From assembly GCA_003242605.1 (NCBI GenBank), contig QGUZ01000181.1, positions 1 through 9,987 of the forward strand: a stretch of 9,987 nt of DNA. Reading direction: 5' to 3'. Below are positions 8,732-9,987 of this stretch, piece by piece (position 1 is the stretch's first letter; every line of letters starts with the position of its first letter). Under the pieces are notes generated by a model. That model was not told the DNA's origin. It made no database searches and worked only from the letters and a program-made list of their open reading frames with translations. A program made the position numbers and the translations under genes. Origin of the DNA: Actinomycetota bacterium. GTDB taxonomy: Bacteria > Actinomycetota > Actinomycetes > Streptosporangiales > Streptosporangiaceae.

Positions 8732-8735
<4 letters not shown>
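7032..8735 (-). CDS. ABC half-transporter, exporter fold, CydD/IrtA/YbtP-like
   Basis: This 567-residue membrane ATPase has a transmembrane domain (about 1-310) with hydrophobic spans near 15-40, 51-80, 133-172, 236-262 and 268-285, followed by an ATPase domain. Walker A is GRSGAGKTT (362-370), the Q-loop Q410, the signature LSGGE (465-469), Walker B ILILDEA (485-491) with E490, and H521. All are intact. The segment around GPGWTQRGRTGSTQTSLVDGIE (101-122) resembles the CydD-type coupling region. The GTG start at 8735 overlaps the ATPase gene upstream by 4 nt (GTGA) and has AAGGAG 5 nt before it; its own stop touches the next start, so the two half-transporters are translationally coupled and likely form a heterodimer. 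Exporter-fold heterodimers IrtAB and YbtPQ import siderophores, which fits the neighbours, but direction and substrate are not shown. Confidence 0.88.
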
Positions 8736-9480
<745 letters not shown>

Positions 9481-9484
<4 letters not shown>

Positions 9485-9987
9485 CCGCGCCTCCGCAGCA
9501 GCCAGAGGAAGAACGGCACGCCGAAGACGGCGGTGACGATGCTCAGGGCGAGCTCCTGCGGGGCGGCGATGGTCCGGGCCGCGACGTCGACGAGTTGCAG
9601 GAAGACCGCGCCGAGCAGGGCGGAGACCGGCAGGACCCGGCGGTGGTCGGCGCCGACGAGCAGCCGCGCGGCGTGCGGGACGATGAGGCCGACGAAGGCG
9701 ATGGCGCCGGTGACGGCGACCATGACGCCGACGAGCAGCGAGGTGAGCACGAAGAGCCGAACGCGCAGCGAGGCGACGCCGACGCCGAGGGAGATCGCGG
9801 TGTCCTCGCCGGCGCTCAGCGCGTTGAGCGGGCGATGCTGCACGAGCAGGTAGAGCAGGCCGGCGAGGAGCAGGACCGCAGGGATCGGCACCGCCTCCCA
9901 GCGGGCCCCCCCGAGGCTGCCCATGGCCAGGAAAAGACCCTCCGGGGGGCCCGGGCGCTCTGCGCCCGCTTCAGCCCCAAACTGTAA
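9481..9987 (-). CDS. FecCD/BtuC-type permease, C-terminal part, cut by the window edge
   Basis: The visible 168 residues are the C-terminal half of a permease that is usually about 330-350 residues long. It forms the membrane channel for a siderophore, heme or cobalamin complex with the FepC-type ATPase. Diagnostic blocks are MGSLGGARW (22-30), LNALSAGEDTAISLGV (53-68, the ATPase-coupling region) and AFVGLIVPHAARLLVG (96-111). Hydrophobic helices lie near 33-48, 77-108, 119-138 and 146-163. The stop overlaps the ATPase start (ATGA). The start is outside the window; an internal ATG at 9924 is not the gene start. The first 21 visible residues are odd: the frame uses TTA, TTT, GCT and GAA codons, unlike the very high GC3 elsewhere, and includes the run ERPGPPEG. 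This may be a genuine loop or a sequence junction. Confidence 0.88.
9952..9968. other. Short perfect hairpin inside the anomalous right-edge segment
   Basis: CGGGCGC (9952-9958) and GCGCCCG (9962-9968) form a 7-bp stem around TCT. It lies within the part of the permease frame with unusual codon use. It may be chance in GC-rich DNA or mark a rearrangement or contig edge. Confidence 0.3.

Overview
The window is very GC-rich with strongly G/C-biased third codon positions. It carries a class Ia ribonucleotide reductase operon behind an NrdR-boxed promoter and a cobalamin riboswitch. This arrangement is known from Streptomyces and relatives, so the source is most likely a filamentous actinobacterium (Streptomycetales or Streptosporangiales). 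The exact genus cannot be read from the sequence. No tRNA, rRNA, CRISPR array or recognisable insertion sequence is visible.

Layout: (1) 1-323 holds no convincing gene. It has a hairpin and a nearly perfect 29/30-bp repeat of the translation-start region that precedes the next gene. (2) 324-1397 (+) encodes a GT4-type glycosyltransferase resembling the MSMEG_0565 family, normally found at the edge of a radical-SAM/nitrilase-type cluster that would lie to the left of the window. (3) A GC-rich inverted repeat at 1413-1438 separates it from the convergent nrdB. (4) 1439-4857 (-) is nrdA-nrdB. (5) 4858-5258 is the nrd control region, with an untranslated leader, an AdoCbl riboswitch, a sigma-70-like promoter and two NrdR boxes. 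(6) 5290-9987 (-) is a tightly overlapped operon, transcribed from the right: a FecCD/BtuC-type permease cut by the window edge, its FepC-type ATPase, and two exporter-fold ABC half-transporters of the CydDC/IrtAB/YbtPQ kind.

How the parts work together: NrdAB makes dNTPs with an iron-tyrosyl radical and needs no B12. The riboswitch should shut it down when coenzyme B12 is plentiful, when a B12-dependent NrdJ, presumably encoded elsewhere, can take over. NrdR should add dNTP/ATP-sensitive repression at the promoter. The ABC operon upstream looks like a metallophore uptake module that may supply metal. Its substrate, and whether transcripts read through into nrdAB, are open. The most interesting points are the double control of nrdAB, the eroded ATP-cone of NrdA, the importer plus exporter-fold ABC module, and an anomalous low-GC3 tail at the right edge.
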